DNA of 64,000 nt, from assembly GCF_000743535.1 (NCBI RefSeq), contig NZ_AVCJ01000001.1, positions 531,689 through 595,688 of the forward strand, given 5' to 3'. Shown piece after piece: positions 39,801-49,970 of the stretch; position 1 is the first letter of the stretch; every line of letters begins with the position of its first letter. This DNA is from Arenimonas donghaensis DSM 18148 = HO3-R19. GTDB taxonomy: Bacteria; Pseudomonadota; Gammaproteobacteria; Xanthomonadales; Xanthomonadaceae. The notes beneath the pieces are model-generated. The model saw nothing but the letters and a program-made list of their open reading frames with translations, was not told where the DNA came from and searched no databases. The translations under genes were made by a program, and so were the position numbers.

Positions 39801-41726
39801 CTTGCCGTCGGCATCGCTTCGCAGGACTTCGAACCCGGCGTTGCCGTTCGCCGGCGCGCCTTCCTTGGGATCGAACAGCGGCCGCACGCCGACCAGCACC
39901 GGCGCCGGCCAGAGGCTGCGCGACAAGGTGCGCACGACCGGACGGCCGCCACTTTCGTAGACGCTGCCGGCGACCAGCACGGCGACCGGCGCGGTCGGTT
40001 TCGCGACTTCTTCGGGCAGTTCGATGGCCTGTGCCAGCTTGCCCGCCTGGTCGAGCTTGGCGTCGATGACGTCGCGCGGTTCGCGCGGCACCACCACGCC
40101 CGGATCACCGAAGTGATGGTCCGGCAAGGACACGACCGGATGCAGCGCCGGCGAAAGCGACAGGCGTGCAGTGAACCGGTTGCCGGCGGCGGGCGCCCCG
40201 TACAGGTAGGCGGCGTCCACGGCCAGGTCGAGCGCTTCGCCCGGCGCCAGCGCATCAGGCGCCTGCAGCTCGAGTTTCATGCGCTCGGGCAGGAATTCCT
40301 CGATGCGCAGCGCCAGCCCCTGCACCACGTCGGCGGCGCCCGGCGAGGTGCGGAATTCAACCCGCCAGCGCCCGGTCGGTGCCTCCGGCGGCAAGGCCTG
40401 CTGCCACTCGTAGTAACCGCCCTCGCCCGCTTCGAGCCGGGTTTCGAGATGAAGCTTGCCATCGGGCTGGCGCAGGGCCAGGTACAGCGGCTGCGGCTTG
40501 ACCGCCCCGCCGTCGTGGTCGCGCATCAGGGCCGAGATGCGCAGGGTTTCACCCGGCCGGTAGAGGTCGCGCCCCGACCAGGCGAACACGTCGAACCAGG
40601 CCTGGGTGCGGCCGGCGACCGCGAACTCGGAGAGGTCCAGCGCCGGCTGGTTGAAGGGCAACACCGACACGTCGTTGCCGCTGCGGGCCACGAGCACGTG
40701 ACCAGCATCGAGGCGATAGGCGATCCGGGCATTGCCGGATGGGTTAGTGTGCGCGGCGACGGCCACGGTGCCGTCGGGCCCGAGGACCTCCAGGCTGACG
40801 TCGCCGGCCGGGTCGCCGGACTTGAGCGAGGCCACGTGCACGAAGATTTCCTCGCCGTAGGCACGCACGTGCAGGCCCAGGTCGCTGACGAAGAAGATCG
40901 CCGTTTCGTATTCCTCGTCGTAGCCGCCGACGCGGCGCATCAGCGCGAAATAAACGCCGGGATGCTGGAGCTCGGTGATGTTCTGCACCGGCAGGTAGGA
41001 CAGCTTGCGCTCGTTCTGGGCGCCTCCGAGCACGAAGCGGTTCAAGTACACGGGCTCGGCGACGCGGGTGATCGCCACGCGGTCCTGCCAGGGACTGTCC
41101 GACAGGTCCCAGCCACCCCGGCGGCCGCCGCGCTGGTAGCTGACGAAGAAGTTGGCGATTTCCGACTCGCGCACGCGCAGGAATTCCACGTCCACTTCCG
41201 GCACGTTCACGGACACCACCGGCAGGCCGCGGGTGTCGCGCGCCGGCAGCACGCTGCCCTGCGAAGCGAATCCGGCCGCCGGCTCGACGGGCGCGGTGTC
41301 CAGCTCGCGCTCGACGTCCTGGCCCAGGCTGCTGCCGTCGGCCGCGGCCAGCGATGCGCGCAGGCGCACGGCATACTTGCTGCTGGCCTCGACGTAGGGG
41401 AAACGCAGCACCCTGGCGCTGTCGTCGAGCACCCAGCTGCCCTTGACCACCTCGCCATCGGGGCCGGTCACCGCGATGCGTTCGTCGAAGGCCTGGCCTG
41501 CGGCCAATGGCCGGGTGAACCGCAGCTCGATCGCAGTGGCGCCATCGTGGCGCCCGTGGCCGGCGCCCTCGAGCGCGAACTGTTCACTCCCGGTGCGGGT
41601 GTCCACCGGCGTCGCGCCCTGGAGCTCGGGAACTTCGCCAGCGTCACGCTGGCAAGCGACGGTCAGCAGGACGGCGAACAACAGCACCAGCGCGGCAAGG
41701 CGGCGGGACAGGGTTTGAACGGGCAT
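36828..41726 (-). CDS. yfhM: Bacterial alpha-2-macroglobulin, lipoprotein (YfhM-like)
   Basis: 1632 residues, near the 1653 of E. coli YfhM. It has a lipoprotein signal (MPVQTLSRRLAALVLLFAVL, lipobox TVAC, Cys25). It is anchored in the periplasm and traps attacking proteases. The thioester motif is present as CAEQ in YPYGCAEQTLSR (near residue 1157); the Cys-xx-Gln needed for the thioester is kept. The many MG domains and a bait region precede it (VDVFAWSGRDLYRPGETLRI-type WFDVFAWSGRDLYRPGET, LLLVETDRLL, APVLAELSAPRVLAPGD). A terpenoid-cyclase-like alpha/alpha domain follows, with LPFYAYDQ and YGSVLSDQALVLALLREHG. It is the first gene of a pair with pbpC, the arrangement thought to repair the wall where a protease has breached it. 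Confidence 0.94.
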   Translation of the reverse strand: MPVQTLSRRLAALVLLFAVLLTVACQRDAGEVPELQGATPVDTRTGSEQFALEGAGHGRHDGATAIELRFTRPLAAGQAFDERIAVTGPDGEVVKGSWVLDDSARVLRFPYVEASSKYAVRLRASLAAADGSSLGQDVERELDTAPVEPAAGFASQGSVLPARDTRGLPVVSVNVPEVDVEFLRVRESEIANFFVSYQRGGRRGGWDLSDSPWQDRVAITRVAEPVYLNRFVLGGAQNERKLSYLPVQNITELQHPGVYFALMRRVGGYDEEYETAIFFVSDLGLHVRAYGEEIFVHVASLKSGDPAGDVSLEVLGPDGTVAVAAHTNPSGNARIAYRLDAGHVLVARSGNDVSVLPFNQPALDLSEFAVAGRTQAWFDVFAWSGRDLYRPGETLRISALMRDHDGGAVKPQPLYLALRQPDGKLHLETRLEAGEGGYYEWQQALPPEAPTGRWRVEFRTSPGAADVVQGLALRIEEFLPERMKLELQAPDALAPGEALDLAVDAAYLYGAPAAGNRFTARLSLSPALHPVVSLPDHHFGDPGVVVPREPRDVIDAKLDQAGKLAQAIELPEEVAKPTAPVAVLVAGSVYESGGRPVVRTLSRSLWPAPVLVGVRPLFDPKEGAPANGNAGFEVLRSDADGKLSEGALQVSLVREHRDYHWRRDDGGWAFDFTARYETVETRELVARREGGTRIDFPVQWGEYRLEVRDPATGLVTRLPFVAGWSWDNQNRGLDARPDKVKLALDKTHYRAGDKLTVTVTPPQPGQGLLLVETDRLLHVQPLLAKPGASYELEVTEDWERHDVYITALVLRGGSALEKVTPARAVGVVHVPMDRAERRVEASLEVPAMAEPEGDLPVTVTAPALAGQNAWATISAVDLGIINITRFPVPDAAAHFFAQRRLGVDAYDLYGRVIESFEGEDARLRFGGDMALAALPQARRPTARVKTVDLFAGPVRLDAGGRATVALPVPDFNGTLRVSAVVFSDERYGQASAESVLRAPVLAELSAPRVLAPGDRSTVTIDLQNFTGKAGDFTLRLDTEGPLAVGGGQRRVSLQPEARQTLSFPLTATEGVGTGLLKLRVEGGGHVVNREFDLPVRPAWGSVARSRAQSVAPGGTLAFDASLAEGLMPATVSARLTLSAQPPVPFAQALRELLAYPYGCAEQTLSRGHAALLLDQETAKGMGLAGLGQDERRRRLEASISRLAALQADSGHFSMWGGSDTSPILTPAIAEFLLAARDAGFAVPEAMLQKTLERLNEDLLSGGLPFYAYDQSEHLRFAYQAQAGLVLATLNRAPLGTLRALHDNQRGNALAGLPLVQLGLALSLQGDTARGDAAIAEGLAKASRRPRWLGDYGSVLSDQALVLALLREHGRQAPGLDERLLALSRDLQARGSGSPAWYSTREQIALARLGRQLALDGERTFAGVLVAGGESVELTPDRIHVRELGHAGLAAGLRFTARADAPVFGFLDVTGIPRRAPEFDDSQISIVRSWHNPDGSPWKPGPLREGQVLVAALRIEAREAMPDALVVDRLAAGLEIENLNLSDPDQWNGVSIDGVALSDRGFASDLAHEEYRDDRYVAALRLYPGQPAHLFYLVRAVTPGTYAVPPPQAEDMYRPQLRGTGRASPATVTVGSP

Positions 41727-41788
41727 GGGCGGCTCCCGGGAAGTCCGCGCCAGTATAGGCCGCCCGCCTTGCGGCTTTCAGTCCGGGT

Positions 41789-42571
41789 TTATTCCCCGCC
41801 GGCGATGGGCAGGCCGGCTGCCTGCGCGGTGGCCGCGGCGACCTTTTCCACCGGCGTCAGGCGCAGGACCATGTCGGCCATGTCCATGCCGATGCCGGGG
41901 TTCTGCGAACGCATCATCTGCGCCAGGTCGATGTCGACGTACCCCATGGGCAGGCCGTCGTGCGAGAACGCCAGGCCCGGCACGCCGTCCACCAGCAGGC
42001 GGTAGGTCGGCGTGTGGGTTTCGCCCAGTACCAGGCCCGGCCGGTACACCACGACGCCGCCGTATTCGTCGGACGTGCGCAGCGCCGAGAAGAACACCAT
42101 GCCCGGCTTGGCCGGCGTGCCCTTGGCGAGATCGACGAAGGGCAGTTCGCCCTGGACGTCGCGCAGTCGCAGCCAGGCCAGGCCCAGCGCGCTGTCGCGC
42201 GTGACCAGGTCGGCAGGCTGCCACTCGTCGCTGCCGGCCAGGCGCACCCGGAAGTCGCTCGACTTCGCCACGGGCGCCCCTTGGGAGCCCTCGCGCAGGC
42301 TGGAGAGGTCCAGGCTGATGGTGCGCTCGGGCACCAGCAGCAGGCCATCGGCGCTGACCAGCACGGCCTGGGTACGGTCTTCGATGCGCTGCTCGTTGCC
42401 CGAATTGGTCACGGACATCACGAACTTGACGGTCACCACGGCATCGCCGTGGCGCTCGCCGAGCATGCTGAATACGTCCTGGTAGTCGTCGAAGTCCTCG
42501 GCCGCATGCGCGGCCGGAAGGCAAGCCGATCCGAGCAGCAGGGCCAGGGCGAACAGGCGGGCAAGGGTCAT
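41789..42571 (-). CDS. Degenerate trypsin-like protein (HtrA relative without catalytic residues)
   Basis: 260 residues from the ATG at 42571, chosen because it overlaps the protease stop by four bases (ATGA) and starts a signal peptide (MTLARLFALALLLGSACLPA, cleavage near AHAA). The fold pattern parallels the HtrA protease upstream: VLVSADGLLLVPERTI sits where TPEGHVATNAHVT is found in the protease, and SALGLAWLRLRD where TLSDLAVLKV is found. The histidine and aspartate of the triad are missing and no GNSGGP segment can be found, so it appears to be a pseudoprotease. No PDZ domain is evident. Periplasmic location is expected. Tight coupling suggests that it binds or regulates the protease; this is inference. 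Confidence 0.7.
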   Translation of the reverse strand: MTLARLFALALLLGSACLPAAHAAEDFDDYQDVFSMLGERHGDAVVTVKFVMSVTNSGNEQRIEDRTQAVLVSADGLLLVPERTISLDLSSLREGSQGAPVAKSSDFRVRLAGSDEWQPADLVTRDSALGLAWLRLRDVQGELPFVDLAKGTPAKPGMVFFSALRTSDEYGGVVVYRPGLVLGETHTPTYRLLVDGVPGLAFSHDGLPMGYVDIDLAQMMRSQNPGIGMDMADMVLRLTPVEKVAAATAQAAGLPIAGGE

Positions 42572-44637
42572 GGGGTCTCCGTAAGCCAATAGCGTTCAAG
42601 GTAAAGGATGCGTGACTCGGCGCCGCGCAGCACCTGCAAGGGGATCACGCGGCCATTGCCGTTTTCCAGCGCGGCGTCCAGCGCCGCCTGCAGGCCAGGC
42701 AGGTCGCGGACCACCTGGTCGCCCAGGCGCACGATGATGTCGCCGCGCTTGAGGTGGGCCAGGCCGGCCGGCCCGCCGGCCTCGACGCCGTCGACCATCA
42801 CGCCCTGCTGGCTGGCCGGCAGTTCGCGCGCGGCGCGATCGAAGAAGCCCAGCTCCCGGGTCTGGGCGCGCAGTTTGGTCAGGGCCAGGGTACGCAAGGA
42901 GGCCGTGTTGGCCGGTGCGGCGCGCAGCGCCACCTGCAGCGCCAGCGTCTGGTCGCCACGGCGCGCCTGCATGGTGACCTTCTGGTTTACCGCCAGGTCG
43001 CGCACCCGTTGGTGGAAAGGCAGGTCCGAGGTCTCGTTGCCCGCGCGCAGCGCGACGTCGTCGATGGCGGTCAGCAGGTCGCCGACGCGCGCCCCCGCCT
43101 CGCCCAGCGGACTGCCGGGATAAACCCGGGTGATGCGGAAACCCGGGCCGGCAAGGCCGAGCTCGCGGGCCAGCGAACTGGTGACCGGCTGTACCTCGAC
43201 GCCGGCCCAGGCCTTGTCGAGTTCGGGCAGCGGCACGCGCATCTGGTCGCCGTGACGCGGCACCAGCAGCGCGATGCGCCGCTCCGGCCCGCGCCGGTAT
43301 TCGATGACCAGGGGCTGGTTTTCCGGCGGTGGTTCACCGGCCACCGCCTCGAGCGCCTCCAGGTCCGGGACCGGCTTGCCGTCCACGCTCAGCAGCAGGT
43401 CGCCTTCGTCCAGGGCGGGCCGGGCGATCGCCGCCGGGCCGCCGGGCCGCAGGCCGGTGACCAGCAGTCCCCGCTCGCCCTCGAGGTTGCGACGCCGGCC
43501 CATGGCCGCGGTGAGCTCGGCCAGCGAGGCGCCGAAGGGCGCAAAGGCCCGTTCCTCGCCGCGATCCTCGGGCTGGGCGCGGGTGGTGAGCTTGAGTTCG
43601 CGGCGCTTGCCGTCCTGGGCGATGCCCAGCCGGACCTCGGCGCCGATCGGCAGTTCGGCGATGCGTCGCTGCAGCGCCGGCACGTCCACCGGCTGCAGGG
43701 TGGTCACCGGCTCGCCGTCCACCGACACGATGCGGTCGCCGGCCCGCAGGCCGCCTTTTTCAGCGGCCGAGCCGCGCTCGACCGAATTGACCAGCACGCC
43801 TTCGGTTTCGCCGGTGCCCTTGAGCGAGCGCAGACGGAAGCCCAGGTGCGAGCGCTTGATTTCGCCGCGTTCGATCAGTGCATTGACCACGTCGCGGGCG
43901 TCGGGGCCGGGAATGGCGAAGGCCAGGTCACCGCCGAAAATCATGCCGCGGGTGTTCACCCCGACGATGCGACCGGAAAGATCGACCAGCGGGCCGCCGG
44001 AGTTGCCGGGGGCGATGGCGGCGTCGTGCTGGATCCAGGCGTAATACCGGCCGGTGGGTTCATCGGCACCCAGCCGGTCCTCGTAGTCGGCTTCGTCGTC
44101 GAACAGCGACACCAGCAGGCGGCGCGGGTTGTTGACCACGCCGGCGCTCATCGAGTTCGACAGGCCCCAGGGCGCGCCCATGGCCAGCACGGTGTCGCCC
44201 GGCGCCAGGTCCAGGACGTCGGCGAAGCGCGCGTGCGCGAAGGTTTCCGCCTTCGGCGGCTGCACCTTCAGCACCGCCAGGTCGGACAGGGTGTCGGTGC
44301 CGACCAGCCGCGCCGGGAGTTCGCGCCCATCGGCGAAGACCACCCGGAAACTCTTGCCCTTCTGGGTGACGTGGGCATTGGTCGCGACGTGGCCCTCGGG
44401 CGTGACCACGGTGCCGCTGCCGGAGGACACGGTCAGCACCGGCTCGCCCTGCTTGAAGTCCTCGCGCACCGTCAGGATGCTCACCACCACCGGCAGCACC
44501 TTGTCGCGCGCCGCTGCAATCGTGCTGGGCGCCGGCGCCTCGGTCGCGGGCACGGCATCGGCGGCAAGGGCCCGCGAAGCGGGAGTCAGGACCAGCCAGG
44601 CGGCAAGCAGGAACGCAGCGGGGCGGGAACAGGTCAT
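42568..44637 (-). CDS. HtrA/Deg-type serine protease with four PDZ-like domains
   Basis: 689 residues with a signal peptide (MTCSRPAAFLLAAWLVLTPA, then SRALAA). The trypsin-like domain has the full triad: His89 (ATNAHVT), Asp119 (LSDLAVL) and Ser213 (APGNSGGPLVD). PDZ-like modules follow at ~256-348 (GVLVNSVERGSAAEKGGLRA), ~388-460 (GLLVTGLRPGGPAAIARPAL), ~480-570 (FRITRVYPGSPLGEAGARVG) and ~598-683 (GVMVDGVEAGGPAGLAHLKR). E. coli DegP and DegQ have two, so this is an enlarged architecture. It probably degrades or refolds misfolded envelope proteins in the periplasm. It has AGGAGTG as Shine-Dalgarno. It lies downstream of gyrA, separated by a 13-bp hairpin, and is coupled to the pseudoprotease gene. 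Confidence 0.92.
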   Translation of the reverse strand: MTCSRPAAFLLAAWLVLTPASRALAADAVPATEAPAPSTIAAARDKVLPVVVSILTVREDFKQGEPVLTVSSGSGTVVTPEGHVATNAHVTQKGKSFRVVFADGRELPARLVGTDTLSDLAVLKVQPPKAETFAHARFADVLDLAPGDTVLAMGAPWGLSNSMSAGVVNNPRRLLVSLFDDEADYEDRLGADEPTGRYYAWIQHDAAIAPGNSGGPLVDLSGRIVGVNTRGMIFGGDLAFAIPGPDARDVVNALIERGEIKRSHLGFRLRSLKGTGETEGVLVNSVERGSAAEKGGLRAGDRIVSVDGEPVTTLQPVDVPALQRRIAELPIGAEVRLGIAQDGKRRELKLTTRAQPEDRGEERAFAPFGASLAELTAAMGRRRNLEGERGLLVTGLRPGGPAAIARPALDEGDLLLSVDGKPVPDLEALEAVAGEPPPENQPLVIEYRRGPERRIALLVPRHGDQMRVPLPELDKAWAGVEVQPVTSSLARELGLAGPGFRITRVYPGSPLGEAGARVGDLLTAIDDVALRAGNETSDLPFHQRVRDLAVNQKVTMQARRGDQTLALQVALRAAPANTASLRTLALTKLRAQTRELGFFDRAARELPASQQGVMVDGVEAGGPAGLAHLKRGDIIVRLGDQVVRDLPGLQAALDAALENGNGRVIPLQVLRGAESRILYLERYWLTETP

Positions 44638-44668
44638 CGGACACTCCTGGGGATTTCGCCCTTAGGGT

Positions 44669-44700
44669 ACAGGCCGCGCGGGGAGTTCCGCGCGGCCTGT
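44669..44700 (-). other. 13-bp perfect stem-loop between gyrA and the HtrA gene
   Basis: ACAGGCCGCGCGG (44669-44681) pairs exactly with 44688-44700 around GGAGTT. It starts 23 bases after the gyrA stop and ends about 30 bases before the protease start. No T-run follows, so it is a probable mRNA 3'-end structure or inefficient terminator. Confidence 0.65.
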
Positions 44701-44722
44701 CGCCGTGGCGTGATGTGCCGGG

Positions 44723-47332
<2,610 letters not shown>

Positions 47333-47380
47333 TCGTGATTCCGTTCTAGAGCCTGCGGGCAGGCGTTTGGTTAGCGTGAA

Positions 47381-47389
47381 ATCATAACA
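47381..47389 (-). promoter_or_regulatory. Extended -10 promoter of gyrA
   Basis: On the minus strand the sequence reads TGTTATGAT (47389 to 47381), an extended -10 (TGnTATGAT). The start would fall near 47374, about 42 bases before the ATG. The position where a -35 would lie is occupied by the terminator stem of mtnA, so the extended -10 probably carries the promoter. Confidence 0.55.
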
Positions 47390-47390
47390 G

Positions 47391-47415
47391 AAACCGCCCC
47401 CGGACGGGGCGGTTT
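47391..47415 (-). terminator. Stem-loop terminator after mtnA
   Basis: AAACCGCCCC (47391-47400) and GGGGCGGTTT (47406-47415) form a 10-bp stem with a five-base loop, 20 bases after the mtnA stop. The following T-run on the minus strand is broken (CTGTTATGATTT), so efficiency may be moderate. Confidence 0.65.
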
Positions 47416-47435
47416 AGCCACGAAAAAACAAGGAC

Positions 47436-48494
47436 TTAGCGAGGCCCGCCGGCCCCGAACATCGCTGCCATGCGGGCGGCGTCGGGCTGCTGCACCACAC
47501 CCCGCTCGGTGACGATGGCATCCACCAGGCCGGCGGGGGTCACGTCGAACACCGGATTCCAGGCCAAGACGCCCTCGGCAACGGTGCGGGTGCCGGCCAT
47601 GGACAGCATTTCCGCCGGGTCGCGCATCTCGATCTCGATGCCCTCGCCCGAGGCCGTGTCCATGTCCACCGTGGACGACGGAGCGACCACCATCACCCGG
47701 ACGCCGTGGTGGCGGGCGGCGATGGCATGCGAATAGGTGCCGATCTTGTTGGCGACGTCGCCGTTGGCGCAGATGCGGTCGGCGCCGACGATGACCCACT
47801 GCACCTGGCCGCCCTTCATCAGGTGCGCGGCGGCGCCGTCCGCGACCAGGGTGGCCGGGATGCCGTCTTCGAGCAGCTCCCACACCGTCAGTCGCGCGCC
47901 CTGCAGCCAGGGCCGGGTCTCGCTGGCGAACACCCCGCCGATGCGGCCTTCGGCCACGCCCGCGCGAATCACGCCCAGGGCGGTCCCGAAGCCGGCCGTG
48001 GCCAGCGACCCGGTATTGCAGTGGGTGAGCACGCCGCTGCCCGGCGCGATCAGTGCGGCGCCGAGCGCCCCCATGTGCCGGTTCGCGGCGAGATCCTCGG
48101 TCTCGATGGCGCGCGCCTCGCACTCAAGCACCTCGCGCCAGTTGTCGCCAGCCACGCGCAGCACCCGACGGATGCGGGCCAGGGCCCACATCAGGTTCAC
48201 CGCGGTCGGGCGCGCGGCCTGCAGGCGATCCAGGGCCGGTGCCAGCAGGGCCAGGGCCCCCGCTCCGTCTTCGGCCTGCACCTCGCGGCCGGCCAATACG
48301 GCGCCCCAGGCCGCGGAAATGCCGATCGCCGGCGCCCCGCGCACCACCAGGTCGCGGATGGCGGCCGCGACCGCGTCGCTGTCGGTGCAGTGAACGTCCT
48401 CGACCACGAAGGGCAGCTTGCGCTGGTCAAGCAGGGCCAGGTGGTCGCCCATCCAGCGGATCGGACGTATGCGGTCGTAGCGGTCGAAATCCAT
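47436..48494 (-). CDS. mtnA: S-methyl-5-thioribose-1-phosphate isomerase
   Basis: 352 residues from the ATG at 48494 ([20 protein letters not shown]). It isomerises methylthioribose-1-phosphate to the ribulose form in the methionine salvage pathway, recycling the by-product of polyamine synthesis. Motifs are [35 protein letters not shown] with the catalytic cysteine, [15 protein letters not shown], and [20 protein letters not shown] with the catalytic aspartate; the eIF-2B-like fold ends [17 protein letters not shown]. It lies upstream of gyrA, as in other Xanthomonadaceae. No other mtn gene is in the window. Confidence 0.94.
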   Translation of the reverse strand: MDFDRYDRIRPIRWMGDHLALLDQRKLPFVVEDVHCTDSDAVAAAIRDLVVRGAPAIGISAAWGAVLAGREVQAEDGAGALALLAPALDRLQAARPTAVNLMWALARIRRVLRVAGDNWREVLECEARAIETEDLAANRHMGALGAALIAPGSGVLTHCNTGSLATAGFGTALGVIRAGVAEGRIGGVFASETRPWLQGARLTVWELLEDGIPATLVADGAAAHLMKGGQVQWVIVGADRICANGDVANKIGTYSHAIAARHHGVRVMVVAPSSTVDMDTASGEGIEIEMRDPAEMLSMAGTRTVAEGVLAWNPVFDVTPAGLVDAIVTERGVVQQPDAARMAAMFGAGGPR

Positions 48495-48568
48495 TCGGTC
48501 GGGCCGTTGCGGGAACGGCCTGGAGTTTACCAAGGCACGCCGCCGGGCCGTCGCGTTATCCTGCCGGC

Positions 48569-49396
48569 ATGGCCAGCCGACCCCGTCGACTCACCCCCAG
48601 CAAGCCGCTGCCCGATACCGGCATCGAAGCCCTGCTGCACGGAGCCTGCGTGCGCGCCGGCGCCGGCGCCTCGATGCAGGTCGTGCTCGACCGGCTGCCG
48701 CTGCTGCGTCCCCTGCTGCCCGCGGGCCTGCGATTCGTCGGCAGCCGGGAATCGGCGCAAGCCACCCAACGCGCAGTGGTGGAGGAAATCTATCGCCGCT
48801 ACGGCCTCAAACCCGCTGCCTGGGAAGTCGAAGGCGTGCTGGCCGTCGCCCAGACCCAGGCGGTGCTGAGCCCGCTGGCCAGCCGCGAGGGCCTGCGCAG
48901 CCTGCTGCGCGGCTGGCTTCCGGATGCGCTGAGCGGTCCGCTGATGCGCTACACGCCGCTTGAACCGCTGGTCACCGCCACCGTGCATGCGGTGGCCGAG
49001 ACCTGGGCCGCGGGCCGCTACGCCGACAGCGTTTGCCGGCTGCGCAAGGCCGGCGCCGACTGGCTGCCCAAGCCGCTGGCAAGTGCGCTGAACATGGCAC
49101 CGGCCACGCTCAAGGCCTGGAGCGCCGAAGCCCTGTCGATGGCGATGCCGCCGCTGAAGCTTGCAACGACCCTGGGCCGGCAGCTGACCAGCCTGGCCCT
49201 GCCCCGCACGGCCGTCAGCGCGGGCGTGCGCAAACCGGCAAACAAAAAGGCGCCCGCCAAAAAGCGGGCGCCTGCATCGAAGTCAGCCGGCTCCCGGCAC
49301 AAGGCCGGGAGCAAGCCCAGGGCTCAGAAGACGACGAAGTCGGCGCGACAACCGCGGTCAACCCAGACGCCATCGCGACGGAAGCCCCAGGAATAA
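48569..49396 (+). CDS. Conserved hypothetical protein with a basic tail
   Basis: 275 residues. I do not recognise the family. The first ~215 residues are soluble and helical ([60 protein letters not shown]). The last ~55 are Lys/Ala/Arg/Ser-rich, like histone H1 tails ([14 protein letters not shown]). It is divergent from mtnA. There is no Shine-Dalgarno, but a TATCCT box (48557-48562) ends six bases before the ATG, so it may be transcribed leaderless. Oddly, the tail-encoding DNA contains the terminator of the opposing DUF3011 gene, and the last 73 bases overlap that gene's coding sequence. Codon use in the main body looks native. Nucleic-acid binding is a guess from the tail. Confidence 0.75.
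   Translation: MASRPRRLTPSKPLPDTGIEALLHGACVRAGAGASMQVVLDRLPLLRPLLPAGLRFVGSRESAQATQRAVVEEIYRRYGLKPAAWEVEGVLAVAQTQAVLSPLASREGLRSLLRGWLPDALSGPLMRYTPLEPLVTATVHAVAETWAAGRYADSVCRLRKAGADWLPKPLASALNMAPATLKAWSAEALSMAMPPLKLATTLGRQLTSLALPRTAVSAGVRKPANKKAPAKKRAPASKSAGSRHKAGSKPRAQKTTKSARQPRSTQTPSRRKPQE
49241..49312 (-). terminator. Tandem hairpins and T-run ending the DUF3011 transcript
   Basis: On the minus strand, a first 9-bp hairpin (49304-49312 with 49290-49298, loop of five) lies 11 bases after the stop codon. A second 9-bp hairpin (49264-49272 with 49249-49257, loop six) is followed by TTTTTGTT (49248 to 49241). The second is a strong intrinsic terminator. Both lie inside the 3' coding part of the plus-strand hypothetical gene. 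Confidence 0.88.
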
Positions 49397-49860
49397 CCGT
49401 AATCGCAGCCAGCGCGGCTGAGCCGGCGCTCGATGTCGGCCTCGCGCACGCCACCGGGCACGCGACAGAAATTCGGACGGTTGTCGTGCGACTCACAGCG
49501 CAGCACGCGTGGCTGCGGGCGGCCATAACCGTAGCCGGGACGCGGGTCGGGACCCCAGCCCGGGCGACCCCGCCCGCCGATCTCGAAGCGGGCGCGGCAG
49601 CCGCGCGTCACCCAGACGCCGCCGCGGTCGTAACCCCAGGTACGGCCAAGCACGCAGTCGGCGCGCGATTCCTGGCGCACCAGCCTGACGCCACCGCGGG
49701 TGTCGGCGGGGCAGTAGCGGTCGCGCTGCTTGACCGACTCGCAGCGCAGCACCTGCGGCGCGTGGTCGTAGCGGTCGTAGCGATCGTGGCGGTCACGAGC
49801 CTGGGCAAGCGTGGGCAGCGCGACGGCGGCCATCAGCAGGGAGATGAAAAGTCGGTTCAT
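49324..49860 (-). CDS. Exported cysteine-rich protein with two DUF3011 repeats
   Basis: 178 residues from the ATG at 49860, where a signal peptide starts (MNRLFISLLMAAVALPTLAQ). Two related domains follow, each with VLRCES at its start and ending with WGxxxxGVWVxRGCRAxF: residues ~35-95 (VLRCESVKQRDRYCPADTRG, LGRTWGYDRGGVWVTRGCRA) and ~118-176 ([40 protein letters not shown]). Each has four cysteines, likely two disulfides. This matches DUF3011, whose function is unknown. A His/Asp/Arg/Tyr-rich linker (RDRHDRYDRYDH) precedes the first repeat. Periplasmic or secreted. It has its own terminator. Confidence 0.88.
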   Translation of the reverse strand: MNRLFISLLMAAVALPTLAQARDRHDRYDRYDHAPQVLRCESVKQRDRYCPADTRGGVRLVRQESRADCVLGRTWGYDRGGVWVTRGCRARFEIGGRGRPGWGPDPRPGYGYGRPQPRVLRCESHDNRPNFCRVPGGVREADIERRLSRAGCDYGYSWGFRRDGVWVDRGCRADFVVF

Positions 49861-49970
49861 GCGTTGTCCTCCGTCGCGCCGCACCGGGCGCGGACAGGGT
49901 CAATCTAGGCAACACGGCATGAATCCCCGGCCAATTGGCGGTTTCAGGCGCCCCCGTGCTCAGAAACGGT

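Noticed and set aside
42568..42571. Frameshift splitting one long HtrA gene into two
   Set aside because: The four-base ATGA overlap is joined to a clear signal peptide in the downstream frame, and the upstream protein ends after a complete fourth PDZ-like unit. Two coupled genes explain it better.
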